64,000 nt of DNA from Archaeoglobales archaeon (GCA_030055525.1 JASFYJ010000005.1:1-64000); one strand, 5' to 3'; positions 43,578 through 53,128 are shown, numbered from the stretch's first letter. A program made the numbers and translations. Notes: generated by a model not told the origin, from the letters alone.

Positions 43578-44378
43578 ATGGAAGAAGAGAGGCTGATAAT
43601 TAAAAGGAGCGGCTATCCTTCAAAAGGAGACATAGTTATAGGTACTGTGAAGAAGGTTTTGGATTTTGGAGCTTTCATATCACTCGATGAGTACGAAAAC
43701 AAGGAAGGAATGGTGCACATCAGCGAGGTTGCATCGGGATGGATAAAAGATATCCGAGATCATGTCAAAAAAGGGCAGAAGGTTATATGCAAAGTTCTTG
43801 ATGTGAACAAGAAGAGAGGACATATAGATCTATCTATAAAAGACGTGAACGAAAGGCAGAAGAGAGAAAAGCTGATTGAATGGAAGAATGAGTTAAAAGC
43901 ATTCAAATGGTTGGAGATAATTGGGGAAAAGTTGAAAATAGATAGAAGCGAACTTGAGAAGATAGGAAAGAAGATTCAAAAAGAATACGATTCTGTGTAT
44001 GCTGCTTTCGAAGAGGCAGCTTTTGAAGGTTACGAAGTTCTAGTACCTCTAGTGGGGGAAGAGATCGCTAAAGAGATGGCCTCTATTGCAATGGAGAACA
44101 TAAAACCACCAAAAGTTAAGGTGAGAGGTTATTTTGAAATAAAGTGTCCAGCATCTGATGGAATAGACAGAATTAAGTCTATACTTTTGGATTTGAAAGA
44201 GGTCTTGAACGATGTTGAGGTGAAGATACAGTACGTAGGGGCGCCGAAGTACAGGATAATAATCACAGCTGAAGATTACAAGACCGCTGAAAACTCTCTT
44301 AAGAGGGCAATTGATACAGCTTTGAAAGATGCAAAAAAACTTGGTTGTGATTGTAAATTTGTACGAGAAGCTGTATGA
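43578..44378 (+). CDS. Translation initiation factor aIF2 alpha subunit
   Basis: A 266-residue subunit of the trimeric aIF2 that delivers Met-tRNAi. The N-terminal S1/OB domain is seen in YPSKGDIVIGTVKKVLDFGA with VSEVASGW-like VHISEVASGW; a helical domain follows (WLEIIGEKLKIDRSELEKIG), and the C-terminal alpha/beta domain that binds aIF2-gamma carries YFEIKCPASDGIDRIKSILL. The eukaryotic Ser51 loop phosphosite region lies in the first 60 residues but regulation is not shown. The stop overlaps the nop10 start (ATGA), a linkage common in archaea. Confidence 0.95.
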   Translation: MEEERLIIKRSGYPSKGDIVIGTVKKVLDFGAFISLDEYENKEGMVHISEVASGWIKDIRDHVKKGQKVICKVLDVNKKRGHIDLSIKDVNERQKREKLIEWKNELKAFKWLEIIGEKLKIDRSELEKIGKKIQKEYDSVYAAFEEAAFEGYEVLVPLVGEEIAKEMASIAMENIKPPKVKVRGYFEIKCPASDGIDRIKSILLDLKEVLNDVEVKIQYVGAPKYRIIITAEDYKTAENSLKRAIDTALKDAKKLGCDCKFVREAV

Positions 44379-44575
44379 GGGTCGAAATGCGAAAATGTGG
44401 AAATTGTGGAAAATATACTCTCAAAGAGTTTTGTCCATATTGTAATTCAAAAACTTACATGCCTATACCGCCAAAGTTTTCTCCAGAAGATCACTACGGG
44501 AAATATAGGAGAAAATTAAGAAAAGAAATTGGATTCTTTGCTTTCAGGAGGTGGTCAGATGCTAAAGAAGGTTGA
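44375..44575 (+). CDS. nop10: H/ACA RNP protein Nop10
   Basis: A 66-residue zinc-ribbon protein of H/ACA ribonucleoproteins, acting with Cbf5, Gar1 and L7Ae in guided pseudouridylation. Two CxxC motifs are present (CGNCGKYTLKEFCPYC), followed by the usual PPKFSPEDHYGKYRRKLRKE. The start at 44375 (ATGA with aIF2-alpha) is retained because Nop10 proteins carry a few residues before the first CxxC; ATG 44387 is an alternative. Its product would act on guide RNAs such as the candidate at 18308-18379. Confidence 0.93.
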   Translation: MRVEMRKCGNCGKYTLKEFCPYCNSKTYMPIPPKFSPEDHYGKYRRKLRKEIGFFAFRRWSDAKEG

Positions 44576-45338
44576 TGTTAGATATTTAAAGAAACCTGAA
44601 GAGGTTGGACTAAGGGATCCGGTTTTTATCGAAGGTTTACCAGGGATAGGGCATGTGGGCAAACTGGTAGCGGATCATCTTGTTAAGGAACTAAAAGCCG
44701 AACTGGTGGTAAGGATCTATTCTCACTACTTCCCACCACAGGTTATGGTTCTGGAAGATGGTACAGTAAGGATGCCAATAAACGAAGTTTACGCCTGGAA
44801 ATCTAATGGAGATGCTCCGGATCTTTTGATACTTGTTGGAGATTTTCAGAGCATAAGTAACGAAGGTCATTTTGAGTTAACAAATGCCTATATAAACATT
44901 GCAAAAAGTTTTGGAGTTAAGAGGATCTTTACTTTAGGAGGTTTCGGAATAGGAAGGCTGGTGGAGGAACCTTATGTGATTGGAGCCGCAAACAAGCCAG
45001 AATTGGTTGAAGAGTTCAAAAAATACGGAGTTAAATTTGAACCTGGCGAGCCTGGAGGGGGAATAATAGGTGCTGCTGGTCTTCTTTTGGGGATGTCTGC
45101 TTTAGAGAACATAGAGGCTGTTTGTCTAATGGGAGTAACTTCTGGTTACATGATCGACCCGAAGAGCGCAAAAGCTGTTTTGGATGTTCTATCAAAGATA
45201 CTCAGTTTGAAGGTATCGAAAGAGGCACTTGAAGAGAGAGCAAAGGAAATGGAGAAGATAATTGCGCAGATCAGGGAAATGCAGGAAATAACAGTACAAC
45301 AATGGAAGAGCGACGAAGATCTGAGATACTTCAGGTGA
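44559..45338 (+). CDS. PAC2-family proteasome assembly chaperone-like protein
   Basis: A 259-residue protein of the archaeal PAC2/PbaB family (COG2047-like). PVFIEGLPGIGHVGKLVADH at the N-terminus is the family hallmark, followed by LLILVGDFQSISNEGHFEL and a FTLGGFGIGRL segment. Homologues assist proteasome assembly or act as ATP-independent chaperones. ATG 44559 follows GGAGGTGG, supporting this start over the frame start at 44529. It overlaps nop10 by 17 bp, continuing the aif2a-nop10-PAC2 operon. Confidence 0.9.
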   Translation: MLKKVDVRYLKKPEEVGLRDPVFIEGLPGIGHVGKLVADHLVKELKAELVVRIYSHYFPPQVMVLEDGTVRMPINEVYAWKSNGDAPDLLILVGDFQSISNEGHFELTNAYINIAKSFGVKRIFTLGGFGIGRLVEEPYVIGAANKPELVEEFKKYGVKFEPGEPGGGIIGAAGLLLGMSALENIEAVCLMGVTSGYMIDPKSAKAVLDVLSKILSLKVSKEALEERAKEMEKIIAQIREMQEITVQQWKSDEDLRYFR

Positions 45339-46039
45339 GGCTTTGGAAACTCGACCTTCTTAGAGGTTTTGCAGTCTTACTAATGCTTATATACCATTTC
45401 TTTTTTGATGCGCAGTTCTTTGGGCTATTAGATCTCGAAGGTACTTTTTGGTTCTTCTTTCCCCGCTTTATAGGTGGGATGTTCATTTTTATCTCTGGCC
45501 TGACAATGGCTTTGACCTACAAAAATTTTCAAAGAATACTGCGAAAAGTTGCTAAGTTATCTTTAATAGCGGTCTCTATAAGCTTCATAACTTTTTCAAT
45601 TTTTGATGAGCAGCCGGTTTATTTTGGGATAATACATTTCTTCGCAGTAGCAACACTTTTATCAGTTCTATTTGTGAAAATGCCGAAATTATCATTGATT
45701 TTTGGGATCTTTCTGTTTTTCTTAGGATTTTTGCTACAATCGATTAGTTTAGACACTTATTTTCTCCTTTGGATAGGAATCAGGCCTAAGAACTTCTCAA
45801 CACTCGACTACTATCCATTAATGCCTTGGTTTGGGATTATGCTTTTTGGTTTATATTTTGGAAATAAAACAAAAGAATTTTTTAAAAATTCTGTAAAATT
45901 TAAATTGCTTGATCCGTTGGCTTTTCTTGGAAGAAATTCGTTGGCCATTTATTTGATCCAGCATCCTTTAATTGTCATTGCACTTTGTTTTTTACATCCC
46001 GAAATCGCTCATTCAATCTACGAAATTGTTGAGCTTTAA
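45335..46039 (+). CDS. DUF1624 membrane protein (heparan acetyltransferase-like)
   Basis: A 234-residue polytopic membrane protein with about seven hydrophobic segments. The N-terminal LWKLDLLRGFAVLLMLIYHF is the signature of DUF1624/COG3503 acyltransferase-related proteins, with FISGLTMALTYKNF next. GTG 45335 overlaps the PAC2 stop (GTGA), giving the usual short N-terminus; an ATG at 45302 would add 11 residues. The C-terminal FLGRNSLAIYLIQHPLIVIA is typical. It may transfer an acyl group to a glycan or lipid. Its end overlaps the convergent M20 gene by 27 bp. Confidence 0.8.
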   Translation: MRLWKLDLLRGFAVLLMLIYHFFFDAQFFGLLDLEGTFWFFFPRFIGGMFIFISGLTMALTYKNFQRILRKVAKLSLIAVSISFITFSIFDEQPVYFGIIHFFAVATLLSVLFVKMPKLSLIFGIFLFFLGFLLQSISLDTYFLLWIGIRPKNFSTLDYYPLMPWFGIMLFGLYFGNKTKEFFKNSVKFKLLDPLAFLGRNSLAIYLIQHPLIVIALCFLHPEIAHSIYEIVEL

Positions 46040-46963
46040 TAGCACATTGGTAGCGGCATCGATATCTGAGATCTTGATTTTTTCAAATTCGGTGTGGCAT
46101 AAGCTTAAATCTCCAGGCCCCCAAACTACACAGTCGTACCTTTTACTTAAATTTATGGCATCGGTCCATGAAGGCATGTAGGTGTATTCAACCTCGTATC
46201 CAGCAGCTTTGATTGCTTTCTCTAAAATCTCCGATGCTCTTTTGCTGTAAAAGCCTTTGTGAACTTCAAAGATTTTTAGTTCTCCAAATTTTTCAAAATT
46301 TTTTAGTTTCTCTAAAGCGTCCTCCTCTGGTTCTGTTAATACATCGAAACGGATTTTACATAGATCTGGTACAACGTATTCACCAGTTCCACCTTCAATT
46401 TTGAATATAGTCACTTTGAAGTTCTTTTTAAGTTCTGAAATAACTTTGCATCCTATTTCTATTGCATTTCTTCCATACTCTGGCATTGAGGCGTGCGCAG
46501 CTAATCCCTTCACCAAAATTTCTGCTTCAATGCAGCCATAATGTTTAGAAGCTATCTTGAGCTGTGTTGGTTCCATTACTAATGCGTATTCCCCCCACTT
46601 CCATTTTTTGATGAAACTGGCTGAACCACTTCCACCCTCTTCTTCGTTGCAGAAAAAAGATAGAGTGTAATTTACACCTTTCTCAGCAGCTTGAAGCATC
46701 GCTGCAACGCTACCTTTGGCATCCGCAACTCCTGTACCATAAGCATAAACGTCATCTGTATAAAATTCGGATTTGAAGCTGACGGTATCTAGATGTGTTG
46801 CGACAATCAACTTTTTTTTAGGATTTACAGCGATAAATTGCTCGTCTTCATAAACTTCATACCCTAGCCTTTCCAAATAATCAGCAACAAAGTTTTTTAT
46901 CTCCTCTTCATTCCCACTTTTGGATCTTATCTCTACCAGCTTTTTCAGCAACATCGTGAACAA
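46013..46963 (-). CDS. M20-family amino-acyl hydrolase, LysK-like
   Basis: A 316-residue zinc hydrolase, shorter than most M20 members, consistent with LysK/[LysW]-lysine or -ornithine hydrolases. Ligand motifs are VATHLDTVSFKSEFYTDD, AYGTGVADAKGSVAAMLQAA and FFCNEEEGGSGSASFIKKWK, with the C-terminal WGPGDLSLCHTEFEKIKIS carrying the histidine. It could complete lysine or arginine biosynthesis through the LysW carrier, which is not encoded here. Substrate assignment is tentative. Confidence 0.8.
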   Translation of the reverse strand: MFTMLLKKLVEIRSKSGNEEEIKNFVADYLERLGYEVYEDEQFIAVNPKKKLIVATHLDTVSFKSEFYTDDVYAYGTGVADAKGSVAAMLQAAEKGVNYTLSFFCNEEEGGSGSASFIKKWKWGEYALVMEPTQLKIASKHYGCIEAEILVKGLAAHASMPEYGRNAIEIGCKVISELKKNFKVTIFKIEGGTGEYVVPDLCKIRFDVLTEPEEDALEKLKNFEKFGELKIFEVHKGFYSKRASEILEKAIKAAGYEVEYTYMPSWTDAINLSKRYDCVVWGPGDLSLCHTEFEKIKISDIDAATNVLLKLNNFVD

Positions 46964-46992
46964 TTTAAAACTTGAGGTATAAAATTTTCTAT

Positions 46993-47451
46993 GTGGAGGT
47001 TAGAAAAGTAAGTGTTAGTGATTTAGATATCTTTGTCGAAGCATACAAGAAAGCTTACAGGGGACTGGAGAACTATGCATATAGGGATGAAAAAAGTGTG
47101 AAGAATTATTTTAAGTGGCTTTTAAAGAGAGATCCAGAGGGTTTTATGGTGGCTGAGGATTCGAAAAGTGTTTTAGGTTTTGTAGCTTGTGATATCAACT
47201 GGATAAGTATCTTTGAAATGCACAGGGTGGGAGAGATACATGAGATCTTTGTATTGCCAGAGTTTAGAAACAGAGGAATCGGTTCAAAACTCTTGGAAAA
47301 CGCAATTGAATATGCAAAAAGTAGAGGGAGAAAAGTTGTAGAACTATGGGTTGGAAAAGAAAATTATTTAGCAATAAAATTCTATGAAAAGCACGGTTTT
47401 ATTTCGAAGGAGGAACTTGGAAAGTGGTTGAGGATGAAGAGAGATATTTAA
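46993..47451 (+). CDS. GNAT-family N-acetyltransferase
   Basis: A 152-residue acetyltransferase. Motif A, the acetyl-CoA pyrophosphate loop, is EIFVLPEFRNRGIGSKLLEN; the preceding strand is VLGFVACDINW, and motif B is ENYLAIKFYEKHGFISKEEL. It resembles ribosomal-protein or small-molecule acetyltransferases; no substrate can be named. GTG 46993 is chosen since it follows GAGG at 46974 and makes a natural N-terminus; the TTG at 46972 is a longer alternative. Its last 4 bp overlap convergent aroK. Confidence 0.85.
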   Translation: MEVRKVSVSDLDIFVEAYKKAYRGLENYAYRDEKSVKNYFKWLLKRDPEGFMVAEDSKSVLGFVACDINWISIFEMHRVGEIHEIFVLPEFRNRGIGSKLLENAIEYAKSRGRKVVELWVGKENYLAIKFYEKHGFISKEELGKWLRMKRDI

Positions 47452-48257
47452 TCGTTCGCAGGTTTTGAAGGTAATTTTCTAACAATTACTTCTCCAAAAT
47501 CTTTCCAGATCTCTGCTAGTTCTTCCATCTCGCTTTTACTTCCGAATCCACAGTAGGATGGTCCATTTCCAGATAAACCACAACATATTCCTCTTTTCCA
47601 ACCTAATTCCGCTATTTCTACCGGATAACCGATAAATCTACAGTAGAATTTGGTATTTTCAACCATAGCGTCATAAAAATTCCCATCCAATGCAAATTTA
47701 ACCGCATTTCTCAACTCTTCGCCTCTACTTCTTAATAGATCGAAGTCGATTTTCCCCCTCTTAAATCTTGGAATTAAAACAGTTGAGTAGCCTTCAAAAT
47801 GCCATCTTTTTAGGATCTTCATTTTGTAGTTGTCTGTAACAAGAAAATCTCCGAGAAGTGATGCGGCAGCATCATCTAAAGCACCCGTATAGCTAACTCC
47901 CGCTTTTAAAGAAGCTTTAGCGTTAATTTTTAGTATCTCTTCATCGCTTAATCTGATTTTTTTTGCCTTGCATATTGCCACTATTAAAGCATTTGCGAGA
48001 GCACTACTACTCCCCAATCCACTTCCCTGAGGTATCTCACTTTCAACGAAAACTTTCGCATTTAATCCAAAAATTCCACAAATTTCGTCTACAAGCGCAC
48101 TTCTAAATTCGGCACCCTTGGATACAACTACGGATTGTTTAAGATCATCGCAAATTACCAAGTCTACCTCTAACTTCAGGTCTACTCCAAAAGCAGCCCC
48201 AATTCCGGTAGCAAGAGCGTTTAAAATTGTACCTGCGGCGTAAGCTTTTGCTTTCAT
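47448..48257 (-). CDS. aroK: Archaeal shikimate kinase (GHMP type)
   Basis: A 269-residue GHMP-superfamily kinase that phosphorylates shikimate in aromatic amino acid synthesis; unrelated to bacterial AroK. The ATP loop is SEIPQGSGLGSSSALANALI; the GHMP N-motif AAGTILNALATGIGAAFGVD and the C-motif GICCGLSGNGPSYCGFG match the archaeal enzyme. Other aro genes are not visible here. It overlaps the KEOPS gene upstream by 4 bp. Confidence 0.9.
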   Translation of the reverse strand: MKAKAYAAGTILNALATGIGAAFGVDLKLEVDLVICDDLKQSVVVSKGAEFRSALVDEICGIFGLNAKVFVESEIPQGSGLGSSSALANALIVAICKAKKIRLSDEEILKINAKASLKAGVSYTGALDDAAASLLGDFLVTDNYKMKILKRWHFEGYSTVLIPRFKRGKIDFDLLRSRGEELRNAVKFALDGNFYDAMVENTKFYCRFIGYPVEIAELGWKRGICCGLSGNGPSYCGFGSKSEMEELAEIWKDFGEVIVRKLPSKPAND

Positions 48258-48700
48258 TCTTTAAACACCGAAAAAAGGGCTATTCTCTCTCTTACAACCA
48301 TCGGTATCTTCTCAACTCCAACGATTTCAAGCTCCTCTTTTGAGATCTCATAGTGCTTCATAATGGCATCAATGTCGTATTCCGGTTTGAAGTTTAATTC
48401 TCTTATGTTCATCTTCAGTCTCTCTTCTTCATTAAACAAAACTACGGCATATCTCTTCAGACCTTTTTTGATACCGAGCTTTGTGGCATCTTTTATTTGT
48501 CTCGTTGCTGCGTAGTATAAAAGTACTTCCAAACTCAAACTTTTGGATATTTTCTCTCCTTTATTCCAAGCTTTTAGAGCTTTCTCGGCAGCGAACCTTA
48601 CAGTTTCGAGATCGATCACGTACTTTGAATCTATGAAGGTTGCAATTTCTGTGAAGTATCTAGGATCTTCCACAAAAACTTCCCCGAAAATGATCTTCAT
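48254..48700 (-). CDS. KEOPS complex subunit Cgi121
   Basis: A 148-residue protein of the KEOPS/EKC complex required for the t6A37 modification of tRNA; Cgi121 binds the tRNA acceptor 3' end. The KSLSLEVLLYYAATRQIKDA segment is the family signature, followed by the KKGLKRYAVVLFNEEERL strand. It overlaps the RecA-like gene upstream by 4 bp and aroK downstream by 4 bp. Other KEOPS genes (kae1, bud32, pcc1) are elsewhere. Confidence 0.87.
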   Translation of the reverse strand: MKIIFGEVFVEDPRYFTEIATFIDSKYVIDLETVRFAAEKALKAWNKGEKISKSLSLEVLLYYAATRQIKDATKLGIKKGLKRYAVVLFNEEERLKMNIRELNFKPEYDIDAIMKHYEISKEELEIVGVEKIPMVVRERIALFSVFKE

Positions 48701-49392
48701 AGAACCCGCATCACTGACTCCATTTTAATTCCCTTCTCTGTTAATTCATATCTGAGAATAGCTTTTGGAACCTGCATACCTTTTAATTTTATGATTTTCA
48801 ATCTTCTCTGAAGTTCATTTTCGACCTCTTTGAGGGAAAGGTCAAAAACTATATCTACTCGGCGTTTCATCAGGATCTCGAATTGCGTATCAAATATTCC
48901 TTTTGTTGTAAGCAATAGAACTGCAAAACCCCTCTTTTTGGCCTCTTCAGCTAGAAAGTCTAAGAATTTCATTATGTCGTTGACTTCATAGTTTTTGAGA
49001 AAGTATATAAGATCGTTTATGATCACTCTCTGGAATTCTTCATTTAAAATGATTGTTTTAATTCCAGATATGGCGTCATATATGGTTCTTTTTAAGTAAT
49101 CTTTGGCTTTAGACTCTTTGTTTGACTGGATACTTAAGATTGTGATGTACTCCCACTCTTCTCCTTTCAATCCAAAGTATTTTTCAATGACTTCTCTTGT
49201 TTCATCTTCAGATTCTTCAGTAGTGATGTAAAGCACCTTGTCACCAATTCGAGCACCTTCAATGGCAAAATGGTAAGAAAAAACTTCAGCTCCAGCGCCT
49301 GGTTCTTCAAAAATCAGTACAACTCTTCCTTTAGGTATTCCACCGTTTAGTTGCATGTCCAGTGGAACTATACCGGTTCTGTATGTCATCAC
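48697..49392 (-). CDS. RecA/KaiC-fold protein with degenerate Walker A
   Basis: A 231-residue protein with the KaiC/Rad55 fold start (TGIVPLDMQLNGGIPKGRVV), but the P-loop reads LIFEEPGAGAEVFSYHFAIE, with Ala-Glu in place of the Lys-Ser/Thr that contacts ATP. The second strand is KVLYITTEESEDETREVIEK; a Walker B-like IKTIILNEEF follows. It therefore probably does not hydrolyse ATP in the usual way. Located between MCM (31 bp upstream, same strand) and the Cgi121/aroK genes. The sequence also resembles archaeal HTR-like or Rad55-related proteins. Function unknown. Confidence 0.75.
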   Translation of the reverse strand: MMTYRTGIVPLDMQLNGGIPKGRVVLIFEEPGAGAEVFSYHFAIEGARIGDKVLYITTEESEDETREVIEKYFGLKGEEWEYITILSIQSNKESKAKDYLKRTIYDAISGIKTIILNEEFQRVIINDLIYFLKNYEVNDIMKFLDFLAEEAKKRGFAVLLLTTKGIFDTQFEILMKRRVDIVFDLSLKEVENELQRRLKIIKLKGMQVPKAILRYELTEKGIKMESVMRVL

Positions 49393-49423
49393 CTTTCTTA
49401 CACTCGGCCAAATATAAAAGTTT

Positions 49424-51514
49424 TCAAATTTTTGAGATCACTTTATAAAAACCTGGTCTTGGAGAATAAAGTTCGCCAAATTGTTTGAGTTTTCTTATAG
49501 CTTCTTTTGCCTTTTCTCTATCTATACCTTCTGCCTCGCATTCGTTTAGAACATCCTCTTCAGGAGCACCAAAGTCGGTTTTGCTCTCTAATTCTTCTAC
49601 TATTCTCTTTACAATCATTATTCTATCTCTCTGCTTTTTAGAGGTTCCACTGAAAGCGTAATCTATATCAAACTGTCCTGTTTCGGGATCTACAGCAATC
49701 TGAGCTAAACAGCGCTCCATTAGGGTAATAACCCTCTCGACATCTTCTAATTCAACTCTATCACTTAATCTCATTCTAGCTGAAGCTTCCGAGAGCCTTA
49801 TGATACTTTCAAGCTGCCTTGCTGTGATTGGTACGGGCGAATTTTCTTTAACTTTCGATCTCAACGAGACGTAGTACTCCTCTATAGCTCTTTTCGCCTC
49901 TTCCGTAAGAACTGGAAATACAGTTTTTTTAGCGTAGGCTATGTATTTTCGCAACAATTCAGGATCTATTGCAGGCTCTATTTTCTTTGATTTTGCTTTT
50001 AACATCTCTTCACTGTATTCTAAAGTTATATTTCGTTTTCTTTCCAGCATCTCTCCGAGTTGATGTGCATCTAGAATATGTTTCGCTATCGCCCTATCTC
50101 TACTCTCCTCTGGATCATCTGTCATCAAAAATATTAGATCAAACCTTGAAAGCAGAGTTGGTGTGAGATCTATCTGCTCAGCTAACGGAGTAAAACGATC
50201 AAACCTTCCGTACTTTGGATTTGCAGCCCCAAGCAATGCGCAACGGGCTCTTAGAATCGCATTTATTCCTGCTTTGGCTATGCTAATCGTTTGTTGCTCA
50301 AGCGCTTCGTGCAGTGCGGAGTGATCTTCTTTACGCATCTTGTCTATCTCATCAACAAGTGCTATTCCTTTATCAGCCAAAACAAGTGCACCAGCTTCGA
50401 GAGTCCATCTTCCATCAACTTCATCTCTCACAGCCGTCGCTGTTAAACCAGCAGTAGTTGTGCCTTTTCCAGTGGTGTATACACTTCTTGGAGCGATTTT
50501 GTGAATGTAACGTAAAAGTTGAGACTTTGCAACTCCAGGATCACCAACTAAAAGAACATGAATGTCTCCTCTTATCTCTGTGCCATCCGGAAGCTTTTTT
50601 GGAATACCACCAAAAAGTTGCAAGGCTATCGCGAGCTTAACATCTTCGTGACCGTAGATGGATGGAGCAATCGATCTTATTATCTTTTGGTAAATATCTC
50701 CATCCTTTACAATCTTCAGTATTTTTTGCTTATCTTCTTCGGTGATCTCAAATTCCTCATACTCCTGCCTCAGAATTTCTATAGAATTTCCATCAATATA
50801 TAAATCCATATGTACAAGTTTCTTTTGAACCGTTCGCGGCTTAGCTCTAACGATGCCGTTTACAATAACCCTATCTCCGGGATTTATGATTCCAGTTAAA
50901 TCTCCCTCAAGAACGACATCAATGCTCTGCGGTTGCTCTCCGCCACGAAGGTTTTCTGGATACTCCTGAATTTTTACCCTCTGACTATCCACCGAAACAC
51001 TGTTCTCTGGCAGAAATACGAACTTTTTTGAACTGCATTTGCTGCATTCGAAGGGCATCCTTAGCTGACTTTCTTCCTGAGGTACCATGTTTATGCTTCC
51101 GCAGTTGGTGCATCCGAAAGCTGCTTCAACAATCCTTGGCCTAACTTCGGTAACCTTTCTAACTATCCCCTCTATTGCAACGAATTTACCTATATGTTCG
51201 GCCCTTAAGTTTCTTACGAGGACCTTCTTTGCGGTTGGTAATGAATAAAACCTTGGTCTGCAGCCTTCTAAGGCTATCCCATATATATTTGAGGTACTCA
51301 TCAACCCTTTAACGGCGTGATCGTAGACTAAATCGGGCTTTTCTAACAACTCTTCAGCAAGTTTACCCTCCTGAAAGATAAGCAGATCTCGAACAACGTT
51401 TACATACAAAGATCTACCATCTCCCCCGGTTTTTATCTTGTAAGCGAGCCTGTTTAACTCCTCTTTGTAGTATCTTTCAAAGAATTCCGCCCAAATTTCG
51501 GGGGTACTGATCAT
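49424..51514 (-). CDS. mcm: Replicative DNA helicase MCM
   Basis: A 696-residue hexameric helicase. The N-terminal domain has a zinc finger (CTNCGS and CSKCSS, residues about 134-164). The AAA+ core shows Walker [17 protein letters not shown], Walker [21 protein letters not shown] and the arginine-finger [11 protein letters not shown] region; the C-terminal winged helix is at about 620-690 ([20 protein letters not shown]). No intein or duplicated domain is seen. Promoter elements are not obvious. With PCNA and PriL at 0.7-2.5 kb, it represents the replication machinery in this window. Confidence 0.96.
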   Translation of the reverse strand: MISTPEIWAEFFERYYKEELNRLAYKIKTGGDGRSLYVNVVRDLLIFQEGKLAEELLEKPDLVYDHAVKGLMSTSNIYGIALEGCRPRFYSLPTAKKVLVRNLRAEHIGKFVAIEGIVRKVTEVRPRIVEAAFGCTNCGSINMVPQEESQLRMPFECSKCSSKKFVFLPENSVSVDSQRVKIQEYPENLRGGEQPQSIDVVLEGDLTGIINPGDRVIVNGIVRAKPRTVQKKLVHMDLYIDGNSIEILRQEYEEFEITEEDKQKILKIVKDGDIYQKIIRSIAPSIYGHEDVKLAIALQLFGGIPKKLPDGTEIRGDIHVLLVGDPGVAKSQLLRYIHKIAPRSVYTTGKGTTTAGLTATAVRDEVDGRWTLEAGALVLADKGIALVDEIDKMRKEDHSALHEALEQQTISIAKAGINAILRARCALLGAANPKYGRFDRFTPLAEQIDLTPTLLSRFDLIFLMTDDPEESRDRAIAKHILDAHQLGEMLERKRNITLEYSEEMLKAKSKKIEPAIDPELLRKYIAYAKKTVFPVLTEEAKRAIEEYYVSLRSKVKENSPVPITARQLESIIRLSEASARMRLSDRVELEDVERVITLMERCLAQIAVDPETGQFDIDYAFSGTSKKQRDRIMIVKRIVEELESKTDFGAPEEDVLNECEAEGIDREKAKEAIRKLKQFGELYSPRPGFYKVISKI

Positions 51515-51574
51515 TAACTAACCTTTGCAGAATTGCTTAAATTCTTGATGCTCAAATGTTACATAGGTGAGCTT

Positions 51575-52138
51575 ATGGCGGAAGTGCTTGTAGACAACGT
51601 AAAGGCAATATATGAAGTTAGAGGCAAGAATGCTGTACTTTTATGTGCTCCACATCCACTTTTTGGTGGCAGTATGTACGATATACGCCTTGAGAGGATC
51701 AGTAAAGAGTTGACGAGAAAAAACTTTAGCGTTCTTAGGTTTGATTATTCTAAACCATATAGAGGGGGTAGTGGAGAAGTAGAGGATGCTAAGAAGTGTT
51801 TGGCTTATTTAAAAAGTAGGCATGATTTTGTAGGTGTAGCTGGATATTCTTTTGGTAGCATAGTGGCGTCGAATGTTGCAGAGTACTCCAACGCTGCATG
51901 TTATATCTCTCCACTACCTTCAATAGATCTTATAGAATTTGCAGACGTGAGGGTACCAAAGTTGTTCGTAATTGCGATGAAAGACCAAGTAGTTTCTCAG
52001 GATGTGGCTTTAGAAATATATGAAAGATCTTCGGATCCAAAAGAGATGGTAAAGCTTGATACAGATCACTTCTATTTTGGTAAGTTTGATGTTTTAGCTA
52101 AAACCGTCGCTGACTTTTTCCTCCGGCAAAGTCAATGA
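51575..52138 (+). CDS. Small alpha/beta hydrolase
   Basis: A 187-residue hydrolase (COG2945-like short form). The oxyanion loop LCAPHPLFGGSMYD, the nucleophile elbow VGVAGYSFGSIVASNVAEYS, an acid in FVIAMKDQVVS and the histidine in LDTDHFYFGKF are visible. ATG 51575 follows GGTGAG; the longer frame from 51533 has no similarity. Its final 41 bp overlap the end of the convergent 138-aa gene. Substrate unknown. Confidence 0.82.
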   Translation: MAEVLVDNVKAIYEVRGKNAVLLCAPHPLFGGSMYDIRLERISKELTRKNFSVLRFDYSKPYRGGSGEVEDAKKCLAYLKSRHDFVGVAGYSFGSIVASNVAEYSNAACYISPLPSIDLIEFADVRVPKLFVIAMKDQVVSQDVALEIYERSSDPKEMVKLDTDHFYFGKFDVLAKTVADFFLRQSQ

Positions 52139-52514
52139 ATCTGTTTTTGTTTATTGATTCCTCGATTTTTCTTATAAACCTGTCAGCTGTTCTTATAACA
52201 GGGATTATGGTCATGTCTCCCCTAATATCTTTTATTTTTGAGACATAATCAGCGATATCATCGTTTCCGTAGTATACAACCCATCCTCTAAATTCTCCAA
52301 CCTCTGAGAAAGATGCGTATGTGATTATCTCCACAACAATGAACTCGTCTCCAACTATTCCGTGGAGCGTATCGTAATCTATGAGATAAAGCTTTCCGTT
52401 GTAGTAGAACAGCCTTTCAGCTTCTAGAGCTACTGCCTGTCTGACAAATTCGTCGAAATCGAATTTTTCCGGTTCGTCAAGCATAATTGGGCCGATATAT
52501 TTAACTCTACTCAT
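52098..52514 (-). CDS. Hypothetical protein, 138 aa
   Basis: Not recognised. A soluble, acidic protein with alternating strands and helices: FDEFVRQAVALEAERLFYYN, KLYLIDYDTLHGIVGDEFIV and GEFRGWVVYYGNDDIADYVS. No metal-binding cysteines or signal peptide. Its start overlaps the upstream methyltransferase gene by 4 bp, putting it in the S6e-methyltransferase operon. The 3' 41 bp overlap the convergent hydrolase. It looks like a real gene because of operon position and consistent codon choice. Confidence 0.65.
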   Translation of the reverse strand: MSRVKYIGPIMLDEPEKFDFDEFVRQAVALEAERLFYYNGKLYLIDYDTLHGIVGDEFIVVEIITYASFSEVGEFRGWVVYYGNDDIADYVSKIKDIRGDMTIIPVIRTADRFIRKIEESINKNRFIDFAGGKSQRRF

Positions 52515-53128
52515 GGAACCTCACCGGCTATTATGACCACCAACCTACTCCAAAAGCTGTAGGGTCCAGTTTCGATATATCTTATGTTTCTAAGCCCAGC
52601 ACGTTTGAACCATTCTACGCATTGCTGAGTTGTAGGAAATAGCATTATAAGTTCTGCAATTTTTTTTGCTATGAAGTTTTCAGGTTTCCTTGGGGCCAGG
52701 ATAACGACTTTTCCCCCACTTTTAGTAACTCTTGCCATCTCTTTTATCCCTTTTTCTGGATTTGGCCAGTATTCAATACTCCCAGCTGAAATGCTAGCAT
52801 CAAATACTTTGTCTTTAAAAGGTAAATTTTCAGCATCGGCAAGGAAGTAATTTACTTTTTTGAGTTTTCTTTGAGCTTTCTCAACTTGCTGCGGAGTTAT
52901 ATCTAATGCCACTATATTCTCTTGTGGAACTTTTAACGCAATTCCAGCAGTTGTATACCCCGTACCACAGCCAACTTCAAGAATTAGGTCGTTTTTGTCT
53001 ATTTCTGCCATCTCAACAACTTTTTCTCTCATCTCCTCAGCGTAAAAAATCGGGTTAACGTAGTCGTAGATTTTGGAAAAGTATTTATAAAAAATCCTAG
53101 CTCTTTTTTTGTTCTCCAAAACGCCCAT
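52511..53128 (-). CDS. SAM-dependent methyltransferase, quinone-biosynthesis-like
   Basis: A 205-residue class I methyltransferase. Motif I is LILEVGCGTGYTTAGIALKV, motif II is VALDITPQQVEKAQRKLKKV, and a segment SAGSIEYWPNPEKGIKEMAR followed by VTKSGG resembles the known MPBQ/MSBQ (VTE3-like) methyltransferases of plastoquinone and tocopherol synthesis, a family with archaeal relatives. A role in methylating a quinone ring is therefore plausible in a menaquinone-using archaeon; this is inference. The gene overlaps the S6e stop by 1 bp and precedes a hypothetical gene. Confidence 0.8.
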   Translation of the reverse strand: MGVLENKKRARIFYKYFSKIYDYVNPIFYAEEMREKVVEMAEIDKNDLILEVGCGTGYTTAGIALKVPQENIVALDITPQQVEKAQRKLKKVNYFLADAENLPFKDKVFDASISAGSIEYWPNPEKGIKEMARVTKSGGKVVILAPRKPENFIAKKIAELIMLFPTTQQCVEWFKRAGLRNIRYIETGPYSFWSRLVVIIAGEVP

